Positions 27,778 through 38,711 are shown, counted from the first letter of the stretch. The stretch: 64,000 bases of DNA from Solimonas sp040066175 (GCF_040066175.1 NZ_JBEAAM010000005.1:1-64000), one strand, 5' to 3'. Program-made: numbers and translations. Notes: generated by a model from the sequence alone, not told the origin.

Positions 27778-30700
27778 TTATTTCATCCGCCGCCGGCGGC
27801 TCAACGCCAGCCCTGCGAGCGGCAGCAGCAGGCCCAGGCCCAGCGCACCGCCGAAGCGGCCGGCGTCCTGCGTGCCGCCGCCAGTGCCGGGCGCGGTGAC
27901 CGTGATGAACTGCTCGGGCGTGTTGCTGTTGACGCGGCCATCGACGTCCTTGACCTTGGCGCGCGCGGCATAGACGCCGGCTTCGCGGTAGGTGTGGCTG
28001 ACCTGCGCGCTGGTCTGGCCGGCGCCGAAGGGCTGGTCTTCCAGCTTCTCGCCGTCGCCGAAATCGACCGACCAGCTCTGCAGCGCCTTGCCGTCGGCCG
28101 ACTGGCCGCTGATGGTGAAGCGCACGGTCAGCGGCGCAGCGCCGCGCTGCGTCGAAGCCTGGATGTTCGCCAGCAGCGTGCCGACCGCGCCGCAGCCCGC
28201 GCTGCCGCGGATCACGTAGCTGCCCGGTCCGGCGGTATCACGGCTCGGAGCCGACGACGAACCGGCGCGCGCACGGGCGTCGAAACCGGAGATGATCGTG
28301 CCGGGCGCGAGATCGCCGAACAGCGACTTGGGCACCACCATGACCACCGTGCCGTCGGCCGCGTAGCTGCTGCGCTCGTCGAGGCTGCCCTCCGGCGTGA
28401 ACGCGAGCAGGCCCTGCGGCAGCTCGGAGTAGGTGCCGTACTCGAAGGCGGTCGGGCCATCGGCGCTGTTGAGCGCGATGTAGCGCGCCCCGTTGAGCGG
28501 GAACAGCACCGTATAGAACGAACCCGGCGGCGGCGTGGTCGCGGTGAAGCCGGCGAGCTTCATCGTGATGACCAGATTGCCGTCGAAGGCCTGCGGCTCG
28601 GCGACCGCGAGATACTCGAAGTCGAAGTCGTCGCCCAGACCGTCGCCCAGCGCGTCGCTGGCGACGATCTCGCCGGGCAGCGAGCAGGTATCGACCACCG
28701 CCTCCTGGGTCAGCGGCAGTTCGATGACGTTGCTCTCCGGCGCGGTGCCGCGCGCGTTCTGCGCGACGACCTTGTAGTAATACTTCTCGACCGCCGGGTC
28801 GGCCGTACCATCGACGAAGTCGGTCTTGCCGTCGGTGTTGCCGACCAGCGTGAACGGACCGGAAGCCGCCGGCGCGCGGTACACGTCGTAGCGCGTGATG
28901 TCACTGCCGCCGCTGTCCGGCGCGTTCCAGGCGACACGCGTCTGCAGCTGGGTGCGCTTGCTGCGCGCGGCGACCGCGCAGGCAGCATCCGGCGCCATCG
29001 GGTTCGCGGCATTGAAGCGCATCTGCTCGTCGAAGGCCGCGTACAGGGTGCGGCCGCCGGTCTGGCGCACGATCGTGCCCTTGGCAGCGAAGCTGTTGGC
29101 GGCCGGATCGATCACGCAGGCGTCGATGCAGCCGTCGGCGTAGGCGAACAGCACGCGCCCCTCGTCGTCGATCTCGGCGTCGTTGAAGTCGAGCAGGTTG
29201 CGGTTGGTGCCGCTCGGGCCGACGCCGCCGTAGCCCTGCACCGGGTCATTGGGCGCGACGTTGACCAGATGCCAGGTCGCGCCGCCGTCGTAGGTCGTGG
29301 CGATGTACGGGTACCACACGCCCTTGAAGTCCAGCGATTCCGACGGCCCCTTCGTGGACGTGCCGAGGAAGGCGCAGGCGGCGCGGTCCGGATCGCCGGC
29401 GACCATCGCCTGGAAGCGCGTCGCCACGAGGCCCGCGGCGGCGCCGACATCCGTGTCGTTGATCCAGGTCTGGCCCTTGTCGTGCGAGACGGCGACATGG
29501 GTCGTGCCGTCGGCGTTCTCGTAGCACATGTACACCGTGCCGTCAGTGGCGATGCCGATCGACGGATCGGAGCCGGCGCCGCCGGCGCTCTGCGGAATCG
29601 GGCGCACCTCGTAGGTCATGCCGGCGTCCTCGCTGACGAAGGCGACGACGTGTTCGGACGACCCGTCGAGGCCGTTGCCGAGCACGCACTGCGAGCTGTC
29701 CGGGATGTACAACGTGCCGTCCGGTGCGACCTTGGGATGGCCGTGCAGCGCGCCGGCCGCGCAGTCGAGGTTCTTGAACGGCATGCCCGGACCGAAGGTC
29801 TGGCCGCCGTCGTCGCTGCGCGAGCAGAACGCCGCGCCGACCGACTGCGAGCAGTAGTACACCGCGTTCGGATACAGCAGCCCGGCCGTCGGGAAGCCGG
29901 CCGGATACGGACCGGCGACCACGCCCTGGTGGTCGGCGCCGCCGTTGGGAATGCCGATCTGGCCGGGCGTCCAGGTCTCGCCGTCGTCGTCGCTGTACTC
30001 GAACAGGCTGTTGGCGCCCGACAGCTGCGAGTTGAAGGTGCGGCCGGTGGCCTGGTCCGTCGTCAGGATCGGATCGAGCGTGTTGAGCTGCGTGATCGTG
30101 CCGGACTTATCCTCCCACAGCGCGTCGCAGGCGACCGGCAGGGCCGGCGTGCGGTCTTCCGGCATGGTCACGCGCAGCGCGTTGACGTAGTCGATGAACA
30201 TCACGCGCTGCGTGAACGGGTTGAAGCCCAGCGTCGGCTCGCCGGAGTCGTTGCCCAGTTCCGGCGGCGACACCAGCACCTGGTAGCGCGGCGGCAGGCC
30301 GGAGGCCGGCGGCGGTGTCGGGGTCGGCGTCGAGCCGCCGCCGGATGACGGCGTGACCAGCTGGACCGTCGTCGTCGCGGTGCTACCGGTGACCAGGTAG
30401 GGCACCAGGCGGATCGTGTAGGTGTGCGTGCCGTCGGCGGCGGGAATCACCATCACCTCGGGGTTGGCGCTCGACGCCGAGTGGCCGACCTCGACCCCGT
30501 CGGCATACATGTAGGCGTCGATGTCGTCCGCCGGCATGTCCCAGGCCACCGTGACCTTGACCTCGGCGTTCGGGTGCGCCGCCACGAAGCCGGCCGGCAG
30601 CGTCACGGTGAGACTGTAGTCGTCGCAGGGCTGCACCGGGGCGGCGCAGGCCGGCTCGCCTGTCGCCGTGCCGGACGGGTTGGAAACGATGAACGGACCG

Positions 30701-30825
30701 GAGGTATAGCTGAGCTCGGGACTGTCCGGCGTCAGCGTGCCGCTGGCCGGATCGGCCGCATGCACGCCACCACAGAACAGCACGCCCAGAGCCGCAGCCC
30801 GCACCCAACGCTGATTCGACAACAT
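27778..30825 (-). CDS. Secreted BNR-repeat/Fn3/PKD protein with C-terminal membrane-anchor signal
   Basis: A 1015-residue exported protein. The signal peptide is WVRAAALGVLFCGGVHAAD. The N-terminal third contains a P-T-P-T-P-T-P-P-P linker. It is followed by Asp-box/BNR motifs (YSDDDGETWTPG, SDDGGQTFGPG, SHDKGQTW, TYDGGATW) that suggest a sialidase-like beta-propeller. Next come a fibronectin type III segment (NAPDSGGSDITRYDVYRAP) and a PKD domain (SVDFGDGEKLEDQPFG, VSHTYREAGVYAARAKV). The C-terminus is a Gly-rich stretch, a hydrophobic helix and RRRR, like the sorting tails of GlyGly-CTERM-type proteins. It probably acts at the cell surface or is released after processing. An enzymatic activity cannot be assigned: BNR motifs alone do not prove glycosidase activity. 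Confidence 0.75.
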   Translation of the reverse strand: MLSNQRWVRAAALGVLFCGGVHAADPASGTLTPDSPELSYTSGPFIVSNPSGTATGEPACAAPVQPCDDYSLTVTLPAGFVAAHPNAEVKVTVAWDMPADDIDAYMYADGVEVGHSASSANPEVMVIPAADGTHTYTIRLVPYLVTGSTATTTVQLVTPSSGGGSTPTPTPPPASGLPPRYQVLVSPPELGNDSGEPTLGFNPFTQRVMFIDYVNALRVTMPEDRTPALPVACDALWEDKSGTITQLNTLDPILTTDQATGRTFNSQLSGANSLFEYSDDDGETWTPGQIGIPNGGADHQGVVAGPYPAGFPTAGLLYPNAVYYCSQSVGAAFCSRSDDGGQTFGPGMPFKNLDCAAGALHGHPKVAPDGTLYIPDSSQCVLGNGLDGSSEHVVAFVSEDAGMTYEVRPIPQSAGGAGSDPSIGIATDGTVYMCYENADGTTHVAVSHDKGQTWINDTDVGAAAGLVATRFQAMVAGDPDRAACAFLGTSTKGPSESLDFKGVWYPYIATTYDGGATWHLVNVAPNDPVQGYGGVGPSGTNRNLLDFNDAEIDDEGRVLFAYADGCIDACVIDPAANSFAAKGTIVRQTGGRTLYAAFDEQMRFNAANPMAPDAACAVAARSKRTQLQTRVAWNAPDSGGSDITRYDVYRAPAASGPFTLVGNTDGKTDFVDGTADPAVEKYYYKVVAQNARGTAPESNVIELPLTQEAVVDTCSLPGEIVASDALGDGLGDDFDFEYLAVAEPQAFDGNLVITMKLAGFTATTPPPGSFYTVLFPLNGARYIALNSADGPTAFEYGTYSELPQGLLAFTPEGSLDERSSYAADGTVVMVVPKSLFGDLAPGTIISGFDARARAGSSSAPSRDTAGPGSYVIRGSAGCGAVGTLLANIQASTQRGAAPLTVRFTISGQSADGKALQSWSVDFGDGEKLEDQPFGAGQTSAQVSHTYREAGVYAARAKVKDVDGRVNSNTPEQFITVTAPGTGGGTQDAGRFGGALGLGLLLPLAGLALSRRRRMK

Positions 30826-30863
30826 GATCTCACCCGGAATGGCGGCACCGTCCGACCGGCGCC

Positions 30864-30877
30864 TGTAATGGATTACA
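30864..30877. promoter_or_regulatory. Small palindrome between divergent genes
   Basis: TGTAAT-GG-ATTACA is a 6+6 bp palindrome 39 bases upstream of the secreted BNR/PKD protein gene and 129 bases upstream of the FHA gene. It looks like a dimeric regulator site and is AT-richer than its surroundings. No regulator can be named. Confidence 0.4.
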
Positions 30878-31005
30878 CGTGGTCAGCCTTATCTCACAAC
30901 GCCGCCGCCGGCTCAATCCGGGGAAACCCTACGGGCCGCCGCCCTTGTGAGCACGGCGCCGGCCATCGACAATGCACGGGCATCGATGCATCCGCGACAC
31001 AAGAG

Positions 31006-31761
31006 ATGGCCAAGCTGCTGATCCAGCTCAACGGGGAGGTGCGCGAATGGGCGCTGGGCTCGTTCGCGCTGACGATCGGCCGGCGCCCGGACAACAGTCT
31101 GGTGCTGGACGAGCGCTTCGTCTCGGGCCGCCACGCCGTGGTCGGCCACGAGCAGGGCCGCTACTACGTCGAGGACCTGAAGAGCAGCAACGGCACCCTG
31201 CTCAACGGCCAGCCGGTGCAGCGCGCGGCGCTCCAGCACGGCGACTGCATCCGCATCGGCACGCTGGAACTGCACTTCATCGACGAGCCGGTCCGGCTGA
31301 TACCGGCGCCGGCGCCCCCGCCACCGCCCGCCGCCGAACCACGCGCCGAAGGCGAGCCCGCTGCGGTGGCCGACACGGCGATGCTCGACGAGCTGATGGG
31401 CTCGATCCGCTCGCACCGCGACCGCGAGCAGCGCGAGCGCGAGGAACTCGCGCAGCGCATCCGCCAGGAATGGGACAAGTGGCTGCTGCTGGCCGAGCAG
31501 ATCAAGGCCAAGGTCGGCGCCGACCCGCGCGTCAAGTATTTCGGCATCGACCGACGCGCCAACGACGTCATCATCCGCCTCCAGCGTCACGCCGGCGGCC
31601 CCCAGCAGATGATCACCGTGGCGCTCGAACACCCGGACTACCGCGGCCAGCCCTCCAAGGGGATCTGGCTGATCCGCACCGGCGAGCGCGACCGTTGCGT
31701 GGACAGCGCGCAAACCATCGCCACGGAACTGATCCGCGATCTCGCGTTCGCGCTGGCCTAG
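31006..31761 (+). CDS. FHA-domain protein
   Basis: A 251-residue cytoplasmic protein from ATG 31006. Residues about 20-95 form a forkhead-associated domain, which binds phosphothreonine: LTIGRRPDNSLVLDERFVSG, then RHAVV and LKSSNGTLLNG, with the conserved Gly-Arg, Ser-Gly-Arg-His and Ser-Asn-Gly-Thr residues. A Pro/Ala linker (PAPAPPPPPAAEP) and a charged coiled-coil (SHRDREQREREELAQRI) lead to a C-terminal domain I do not recognise, with PRVKYFGIDRRANDVIIRLQ. No kinase or phosphatase gene is adjacent. The MoxR-type ATPase follows on the other strand (convergent). Confidence 0.87.
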   Translation: MAKLLIQLNGEVREWALGSFALTIGRRPDNSLVLDERFVSGRHAVVGHEQGRYYVEDLKSSNGTLLNGQPVQRAALQHGDCIRIGTLELHFIDEPVRLIPAPAPPPPPAAEPRAEGEPAAVADTAMLDELMGSIRSHRDREQREREELAQRIRQEWDKWLLLAEQIKAKVGADPRVKYFGIDRRANDVIIRLQRHAGGPQQMITVALEHPDYRGQPSKGIWLIRTGERDRCVDSAQTIATELIRDLAFALA

Positions 31762-31837
31762 GATCCCGACGGATCCGGCGCAGGCCGGTGCGAACGTCTG
31801 GCCCGCAACGCGGAACCCGGGCTTGACCGACCTCGCG

Positions 31838-32680
<843 letters not shown>

Positions 32681-32744
32681 GCGGATTCTCCGTGTTCGAC
32701 CCCGCGGTGGAGGCCCCTTCGACAGCGCGAGAGCATAGCACCGC

Positions 32745-34199
32745 TCAGCGATGCCCCTGGAAACGCTGCAGCGCCTGCGCCTCGCGGGACAGCTGCTGGA
32801 AGAATCCGGACAGCGTCTGGCCGGGTGACTTGAGCGCGTTGAGCTCCGAGACCGTCCACGCCAGTGCCGCGACGAGCGCCACCGGCAGGAAGAACACCGC
32901 GAGCACGAGGAAGGTCACGAGCAGTGCGGTGCGCTGCTGCCGGTACTGTGGCGACGCGAGGCTGCGCCAGCGAACCAGCACGCGGTCCAGCGCGGGCGTG
33001 GCCGTACCTGCGGCGTGCAGACGATCGAGCAGGTCCGCCAGCCGCTGCGCGCCGGCGGCCGGCGGCGCGGCGCCGTGCATCGGGCGCAGCGCGCCTGCGT
33101 GGCGAACGCCCGGCGGACGTGCTGCGGCGTCGGTCGGCGACTGCGGCGGCTCGTGCCTCTGCTTCTGCTGCTGCGCCGCCAGCCACGCTGCGTAGGCGTT
33201 GGGCGCCGCCGCCGCCTGCGCACCGCGGCGCACGCGCCTGCGCCACAGCAGCCAGGCAATGCCGGCCAGCGGAGGGGCGAGCAGCACCAGCAGGCACAGC
33301 TCGGTGAAGCGCGTCAGCGGCCACAGCAGGACGGCCAGGCCCATCGGCAGCACGCAGACCGGCACCGCGACGACACCGGTCAGACGCCACGCGGCCTTGA
33401 CGATGAACAGCCAGGCGACGAACGCGACCGCCAGCGCGATCAGTTCCTCGGGCGCCTGCAGCATCCGCGTCAGCGCGTCCGGCAGCACCGTGGGCAAGGC
33501 CGCGGCCTGCGCCTGCGCGCGGGACAAGACCCAGGCCAGGGCCGCCGCAGGATCCTCGGTGAACGCCCCGGCGATGCGCTGCAGATCCTGCCGCAGCGCC
33601 AGGTCGGCCCCGGCGAGCAGCGGAAACGGTGCATCGTCGCGCGCAGCGGAATCGGCCGGCGGTTCCGCTGGCGGCGGCTGCCCCGGTTCGGACGCCGGCT
33701 CGGCGCCGGCGGCGGACTCGGCGGCGGTGTCGTTCGCAGCCTGGATCAGTCGGTATGCGCCGAGCATCAGCGCCTGATCGAACTTGCCGAGCGCGGACAG
33801 CGGAATCACCGCCTCGTCCAGCACCGCCCGCGCCTGCGCGTCGGTGATCCGCGTGCGCAGCCCCTCACCGACCCGGACCACGACCTGGCCCTGCGCGGTC
33901 CACAGCAGCAGCGCGCCGCGGCGCGACGGATCGCCGGTCTGCCAGGCACGCAGTGCCCGGCCGGCGTACGCCTCGGCGGTCTCGTCCTCGGTGCGATCGA
34001 CGGTCAGCACCGCGATGCGCACGCCGCTGCCGGCGGCGTAGTCGGACAGCACGCCGCCCAGGCGCTGTGCCGTTTCCTCGTCGAAGACACCGGCCAGGTC
34101 ACTGACGTGCGCCAGCGCTTCCGGCAGAGGGGTGAGCGCGGCCGCACCGTGGAGCATCCCGCCCAGCACCATGCCGACCCACCAACGCGCGATGCGCAT
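32745..34199 (-). CDS. TPM-domain membrane protein (484 aa)
   Basis: A protein of about 484 residues with a signal peptide (WWVGMVLGGMLHGAAA), then a TPM (DUF477) domain. Its elements are LAHVSDLAGVFDEETAQRL, IAVLTVDRTEDETAEAYAGR and GALLLWTAQGQVVVRVGEGL. TPM domains are alpha/beta folds reported to act as phosphatases or in membrane complex assembly. After the domain come a Pro/Ala-rich linker, at least two pairs of hydrophobic helices (LIALAVAFVAWLFIVKAAW, LCLLVLLAPPLAGIAWLL) and a further C-terminal hydrophobic segment. ATG 34199 is chosen because AGGGGGTGG lies just before it; a GTG two codons upstream is possible. It is the third of three TPM genes here and is longer than usual for the family. 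Confidence 0.8.
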   Translation of the reverse strand: MRIARWWVGMVLGGMLHGAAALTPLPEALAHVSDLAGVFDEETAQRLGGVLSDYAAGSGVRIAVLTVDRTEDETAEAYAGRALRAWQTGDPSRRGALLLWTAQGQVVVRVGEGLRTRITDAQARAVLDEAVIPLSALGKFDQALMLGAYRLIQAANDTAAESAAGAEPASEPGQPPPAEPPADSAARDDAPFPLLAGADLALRQDLQRIAGAFTEDPAAALAWVLSRAQAQAAALPTVLPDALTRMLQAPEELIALAVAFVAWLFIVKAAWRLTGVVAVPVCVLPMGLAVLLWPLTRFTELCLLVLLAPPLAGIAWLLWRRRVRRGAQAAAAPNAYAAWLAAQQQKQRHEPPQSPTDAAARPPGVRHAGALRPMHGAAPPAAGAQRLADLLDRLHAAGTATPALDRVLVRWRSLASPQYRQQRTALLVTFLVLAVFFLPVALVAALAWTVSELNALKSPGQTLSGFFQQLSREAQALQRFQGHR

Positions 34200-34256
34200 G
34201 TCCACCCCCTGCGGCCCGCGCCGATCATGCGCCGCGCCCCCGCAGCGGACAAGCGC

Positions 34257-34760
34257 CTACAGCACGACCGGCCGATCGGGCAGTTCGTTTGCGCGCGAGC
34301 GCGGACCCGGCGGATGGCGCGCGAGCACATCGGCGACGGCCTCGATGCCGGCGATCGCGCCTTCGCGGAAGCGGCCTGCGCGGAAATGGTCTTCCATGAT
34401 CCGGCAGCAGCGCTCCCACTCATCCGTGGCGACCACGCCGCCGGCGACGCCACGGTCGGCGACGATCTCGACGTCGCGGTCGGCGAGCAGCACGTAGATG
34501 AGCACGCCGTTGTTGTGCTCGGTGTCCCAGACGCGCAGCTGCGCGAACACGTCGATTGCGCGCTCGCGCGGTGCCTGGCCGCGCCACAGGTTGCCCAGCG
34601 GCAGCGCTGCCTCGACGGCGAAGCGGATCTCGCCGGCGTGGCGTGTCTCGCAGTCGCGCACGGCGCGCTCGATCGCCGCCAGCGTGTCGGCGCCGAAACG
34701 TCGCCGCAGCGCGAAGCCGCCGCTGCACAGGTGCCGGAGTATCCGCGACATGGCCTTCAT
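34257..34760 (-). CDS. TPM-domain protein, short soluble form
   Basis: A 167-residue protein (ATG 34760) with a TPM-like domain and no signal peptide. It has AIERAVRDCETRHAGEIRFA, the VFAQLRVWDTEHNNGVLIYV core and DRDVEIVADRGVAG. This arrangement matches the short partner TPM proteins (often annotated as putative membrane protein) found beside the YgcG-like TPM gene. Its start lies 7 bp after the stop of that gene, so the two are cotranscribed. Confidence 0.82.
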   Translation of the reverse strand: MKAMSRILRHLCSGGFALRRRFGADTLAAIERAVRDCETRHAGEIRFAVEAALPLGNLWRGQAPRERAIDVFAQLRVWDTEHNNGVLIYVLLADRDVEIVADRGVAGGVVATDEWERCCRIMEDHFRAGRFREGAIAGIEAVADVLARHPPGPRSRANELPDRPVVL

Positions 34761-34767
34761 CGCCCGC

Positions 34768-35592
34768 TCACCAGCGCCCCGACGCGCCGCCGCCGCCGAA
34801 GCCGCCGCCACCGCCGCGGAAACCACCGCCCCCACCACCGAACCCACCGCCACCGGAGCGGATGCCGCCGACGCCACCGCCGCGTCCCGAGGTCAGCGTC
34901 ATGAAGAAGCCGGCGACGGCCAGGAACAGCGGCAGCTTGTAGTCGCCCATGTACGCCCAGCCGCCGAGGAACACGATCACCGCGACGAGCAGCGCCGCCG
35001 GGAACAGCCCGAGCACGCCGCGCAGCAGCAGGCCGATGGAGCCGACCACCACCAGTCCGGCGACGAGATTGCCCTCGCGGTCCAGCTCGGCCTGATGGTC
35101 GGCCGCCGGCTCCGGTAACGGTTCGCCGTTGATCACGGCGATGATCTGGCCGACGCCCGCCGCGATCCCGCCGTAGAAGTCGCCGTCGCGGAAAGAGGGC
35201 GTGATGGTCTCGGCGATGATGCGCTTGGCGATGGCGTCCGGCAGCGCGCCTTCGAGGCCATAGCCGACCTCGATGCGCAGCGCGCGATCGTCCTTGGCCA
35301 CGAGCAGCAGCACACCGTCGTCGATGCCCTTGCGGCCGAGCTTCCACGCCTCGGCCACGCGCAGCGCGTACTGCTCGACGGTCTCCGGCTGCGTCGTCGG
35401 CACGATCAGCACGGCGAGCTGGCTGCCCTTGGCCTGTTCGAACATGATCAGGCGCTGCGTCAGCTCCCGCTGCTGCGCCGCCGTGAGCGTGCCGGTGAGA
35501 TCGGTGACGCGCGCGACCGGCGGGATCGCGACTTCCGCCCAGACGGCGGCGGCGAGCGCGAGGAAGCCGGCCAGCAGCGCGGCGGCGCGCAT
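34768..35592 (-). CDS. YgcG-like TPM-domain protein with Gly-rich tail
   Basis: A 274-residue exported membrane protein. The signal peptide is LLAGFLALAAAVWAEV. The TPM domain follows (ARVTDLTGTLTAAQQRELTQ, LAVLIVPTTQPETVEQYALR, DGVLLLVAKDDRALRIEVGY). Two or three transmembrane helices come next (VVGSIGLLLRGVLGLFPAALL, VIVFLGGWAYMGDY). The tail is a Gly-rich run ending GGASGRW, characteristic of this family. LemA is encoded immediately upstream (2 bp gap). LemA/YgcG pairs are common in bacteria; their role in envelope or stress physiology is not settled. Confidence 0.92.
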   Translation of the reverse strand: MRAAALLAGFLALAAAVWAEVAIPPVARVTDLTGTLTAAQQRELTQRLIMFEQAKGSQLAVLIVPTTQPETVEQYALRVAEAWKLGRKGIDDGVLLLVAKDDRALRIEVGYGLEGALPDAIAKRIIAETITPSFRDGDFYGGIAAGVGQIIAVINGEPLPEPAADHQAELDREGNLVAGLVVVGSIGLLLRGVLGLFPAALLVAVIVFLGGWAYMGDYKLPLFLAVAGFFMTLTSGRGGGVGGIRSGGGGFGGGGGGFRGGGGGFGGGGASGRW

Positions 35593-35594
35593 CG

Positions 35595-36185
35595 TCAGCC
35601 GCCGAAGTCCACCTTCGGCGGCTGCGCGATCGTCTTTTCGTCCTCGACGGTGAAACTCGGCTTGACCTGCATGCCGAACATCATCGCCGTGAGATTGCTC
35701 GGAAACGAGCGCACCGTCGTGTTGTAGGCCTGCACCGCCTGGATGTAGCGGTTGCGCGCGACGGTGATGCGGTTCTCGGTGCCTTCGAGCTGCGCCTGCA
35801 GGTCGCGGAACAGGGCGTCGGACTTGAGCTGCGGGTAGTTCTCGGCGACGACCAGCAGGCGCGACAGCGCGCCGGACAGTTCGCCCTGCGCCGCGCCGAA
35901 GCGCTGCAGCGCGGCGGCATCGTTGACCATGTCCGGCGAGACGTTGATCTGGCCGACGCGCGCGCGCGCGTTGGTGACCTCGGTGAGCACCCGTTCCTCC
36001 TGCGCCGCGTAGCCCTTCACGGTGTTCACCAGGTTGGGCACGAGGTCGGCGCGGCGCTGGTACTGGTTCAGCACCTCGGCCCAGGCCGCCTTGATCTGCT
36101 CGTCCTGGCTCTGCAGGGTGTTGTAGCCGCAGCCGGACAGCAGTGCGGACGCGAAGACGAGGAACAGCGCGGCGAAGCGTTTCAT
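35595..36185 (-). CDS. lemA: LemA-family lipoprotein
   Basis: A 196-residue LemA protein with a lipoprotein signal (LLSGC, Cys at about residue 19). The family core follows: EQIKAAWAEVLNQYQRRADL, VPNLVNTVKGYA, LTEVTNARARVG, LLVVAENYPQLKSDALFRDL and ENRITVARNRYIQAVQAYN. Normal length. LemA has an extended helical bundle and is membrane-attached. It is the first gene of the LemA-TPM-TPM series. ATG 36185 yields the proper signal peptide; reading frame further upstream is not used. Confidence 0.95.
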   Translation of the reverse strand: MKRFAALFLVFASALLSGCGYNTLQSQDEQIKAAWAEVLNQYQRRADLVPNLVNTVKGYAAQEERVLTEVTNARARVGQINVSPDMVNDAAALQRFGAAQGELSGALSRLLVVAENYPQLKSDALFRDLQAQLEGTENRITVARNRYIQAVQAYNTTVRSFPSNLTAMMFGMQVKPSFTVEDEKTIAQPPKVDFGG

Positions 36186-36260
36186 CGACCCGGACTCCTC
36201 AGGCGAAAGGGCCGCGCCACTATGGCGGCGCGGCCCCGTTTCTTTCAAGCCCGGGCGCGA

Positions 36261-37439
36261 TCAGCGCTGCGCGCGCGCCTGCAGCGCGGCCACCGCGGGC
36301 AGGGTCTTGCCTTCGAGAAACTCCAGGAACGCGCCGCCGCCGGTGGAGATGTAACCGATGCGGTCGGCGACGCCGAACTTGTCGATCGCCGCGAGCGTGT
36401 CGCCGCCACCGGCGAGCGAGAACGCCTGCGACTCGGCGATCGCCCTGGCCAGCGCCTTGGTGCCGGCGGCGAAGGCGTCGTACTCGAACACGCCGACGGG
36501 CCCGTTCCATACGATCGTGCCGGCGCTCTTCAGCTGCTCGGCGAGCTTTGCGCGCGCCTTCGGGCCGATGTCGAGAATCATCTCGTCGTCGTGGATGTCG
36601 CCGACCGCACGCACCTCGGCGCGCGCCTCGGCGGAGATCTCGGTGGCGACGACCACGTCCTCGGGCAGCGGGATGTCGCCGCCGCGCGCCTGGATCTTGG
36701 CGCGGATCGCCTTGGCGGTGTCGATCATCTCCATCTCGCACAGCGACTTGCCGACCTTGTGCCCGGCCGCGGCGAGGAAGGTGTTGGCGATGCCGCCGCC
36801 GATGATCAGCTGGTCGGCCTTGTCGGCGAGATTGTTGAGCAGGTCGAGCTTGGTCGAGACCTTGCTGCCGCCGACGATGACCGCCAGGGGGCGCTTCGGA
36901 TTCGCCAGCGCCTTGCCCAGCGCATCGAGCTCGGCCGCCAGCAACGGGCCGGCGCAGGCGATCGGTGCAAACCGGGCGACGCCATGCGTCGAGGCCTCGG
37001 CGCGATGTGCAGTGCCGAAGGCGTCCATCACATAGACGTCGCACAGCGCCGCCATCTTCTTCGCCAGCGCCTCGTCGTCGTCCTTCTCGCCCTTGAGGAA
37101 GCGCGTGTTCTCGCCCAGCGCGATCTGGCCCGGCTCCAGCGCGACACCGTCGATCCAGTTGCTGACCAGCGGCACCGTGCGCTCCAGCGCATTCGACAGC
37201 CAGCCGGCGACCGGCGTCAGCGAGGCGTCGGGATCGAGCTTCCCGGCCTTGGGGCGGCCCAGGTGCGAGACGACCAGCACCGACGCGCCTTTCTCCAGCG
37301 CGAGCTTGAGCGTCGGCAGCGACGCGCGCAGGCGCGCGTCGGAAGTGATCTTGCCGTTGTGGATCGGCACGTTGAGGTCCTGGCGGATCAGCAGGCGCTT
37401 GCCGGCCAGGTCGAGATCGGACATGCGGAGGACGGTCAT
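36261..37439 (-). CDS. pgk: Phosphoglycerate kinase
   Basis: A 392-residue kinase of glycolysis and the Calvin cycle, interconverting 1,3-bisphosphoglycerate and 3-phosphoglycerate. Motifs are LLIRQDLNVPIHNGKITSD, VVSHLGRPKAG, GENTRFLKGEK, VYVMDAFGTAHR, VIVGGSKVSTKL, VGVFEYDAFAAGT and AFSLAGGGDT, in the standard order and length. ATG 37439 has AAGGAG seven bases upstream. It lies downstream of gap and tkt on the same strand, so the three may be partly cotranscribed, although a REP-like pair separates it from gap. Confidence 0.98.
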   Translation of the reverse strand: MTVLRMSDLDLAGKRLLIRQDLNVPIHNGKITSDARLRASLPTLKLALEKGASVLVVSHLGRPKAGKLDPDASLTPVAGWLSNALERTVPLVSNWIDGVALEPGQIALGENTRFLKGEKDDDEALAKKMAALCDVYVMDAFGTAHRAEASTHGVARFAPIACAGPLLAAELDALGKALANPKRPLAVIVGGSKVSTKLDLLNNLADKADQLIIGGGIANTFLAAAGHKVGKSLCEMEMIDTAKAIRAKIQARGGDIPLPEDVVVATEISAEARAEVRAVGDIHDDEMILDIGPKARAKLAEQLKSAGTIVWNGPVGVFEYDAFAAGTKALARAIAESQAFSLAGGGDTLAAIDKFGVADRIGYISTGGGAFLEFLEGKTLPAVAALQARAQR

Positions 37440-37458
37440 CTGCAAACTCCTTGAGCTT

Positions 37459-37556
37459 CGTCATTCCTGCGAAAGCGGGAATCCAGATTTGTGCCCGGAA
37501 ACAGTACTCCCCGCTTGCGCGGGGAGCTTGGATCCCCGCCTACGCGGGGATGACGC
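37459..37556. repeat. REP-like palindromic pair between gap and pgk
   Basis: Two imperfect palindromes (CATTCCTGCGAAAGCGGGAA and CCCCGCTTGCGCGGGG/CCCCGCCTACGCGGGG) flank a short spacer, matching the common REP-type layout with GTCAT outer bases and inverted orientation. Such elements often sit between genes of one transcript and affect mRNA stability. Confidence 0.8.
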
Positions 37557-37568
37557 CGCAAAGCGGCG

Positions 37569-38570
<1,002 letters not shown>

Positions 38571-38613
38571 TTCACTGTCCTCTCGATGCATGGAATGTCG
38601 GGCGTCCTCACCT

Positions 38614-38703
38614 CGTCATGCCCGCGCAAGCGGGCATCCAGTGACGCCACACCCGAACGGCGCTGCGCGCCGCCTGGATTCCCGCATGCGCGGGAACGAC
38701 GAC
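38614..38703. repeat. REP-like palindromic pair between tkt and gap
   Basis: GTCATGCCCGCGCAAGCGGG and CCCGCATGCGCGGGAACGAC are two inverted REP-like palindromes about 30 bases apart. The element resembles the one between gap and pgk and belongs to the same family. Confidence 0.8.
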
Positions 38704-38711
38704 GCAACATT

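Noticed and set aside
27580..30348. A 922-codon plus-strand frame
   Set aside because: Antisense of the BNR/Fn3/PKD protein gene, whose domains and signal peptide are unmistakable on the minus strand.
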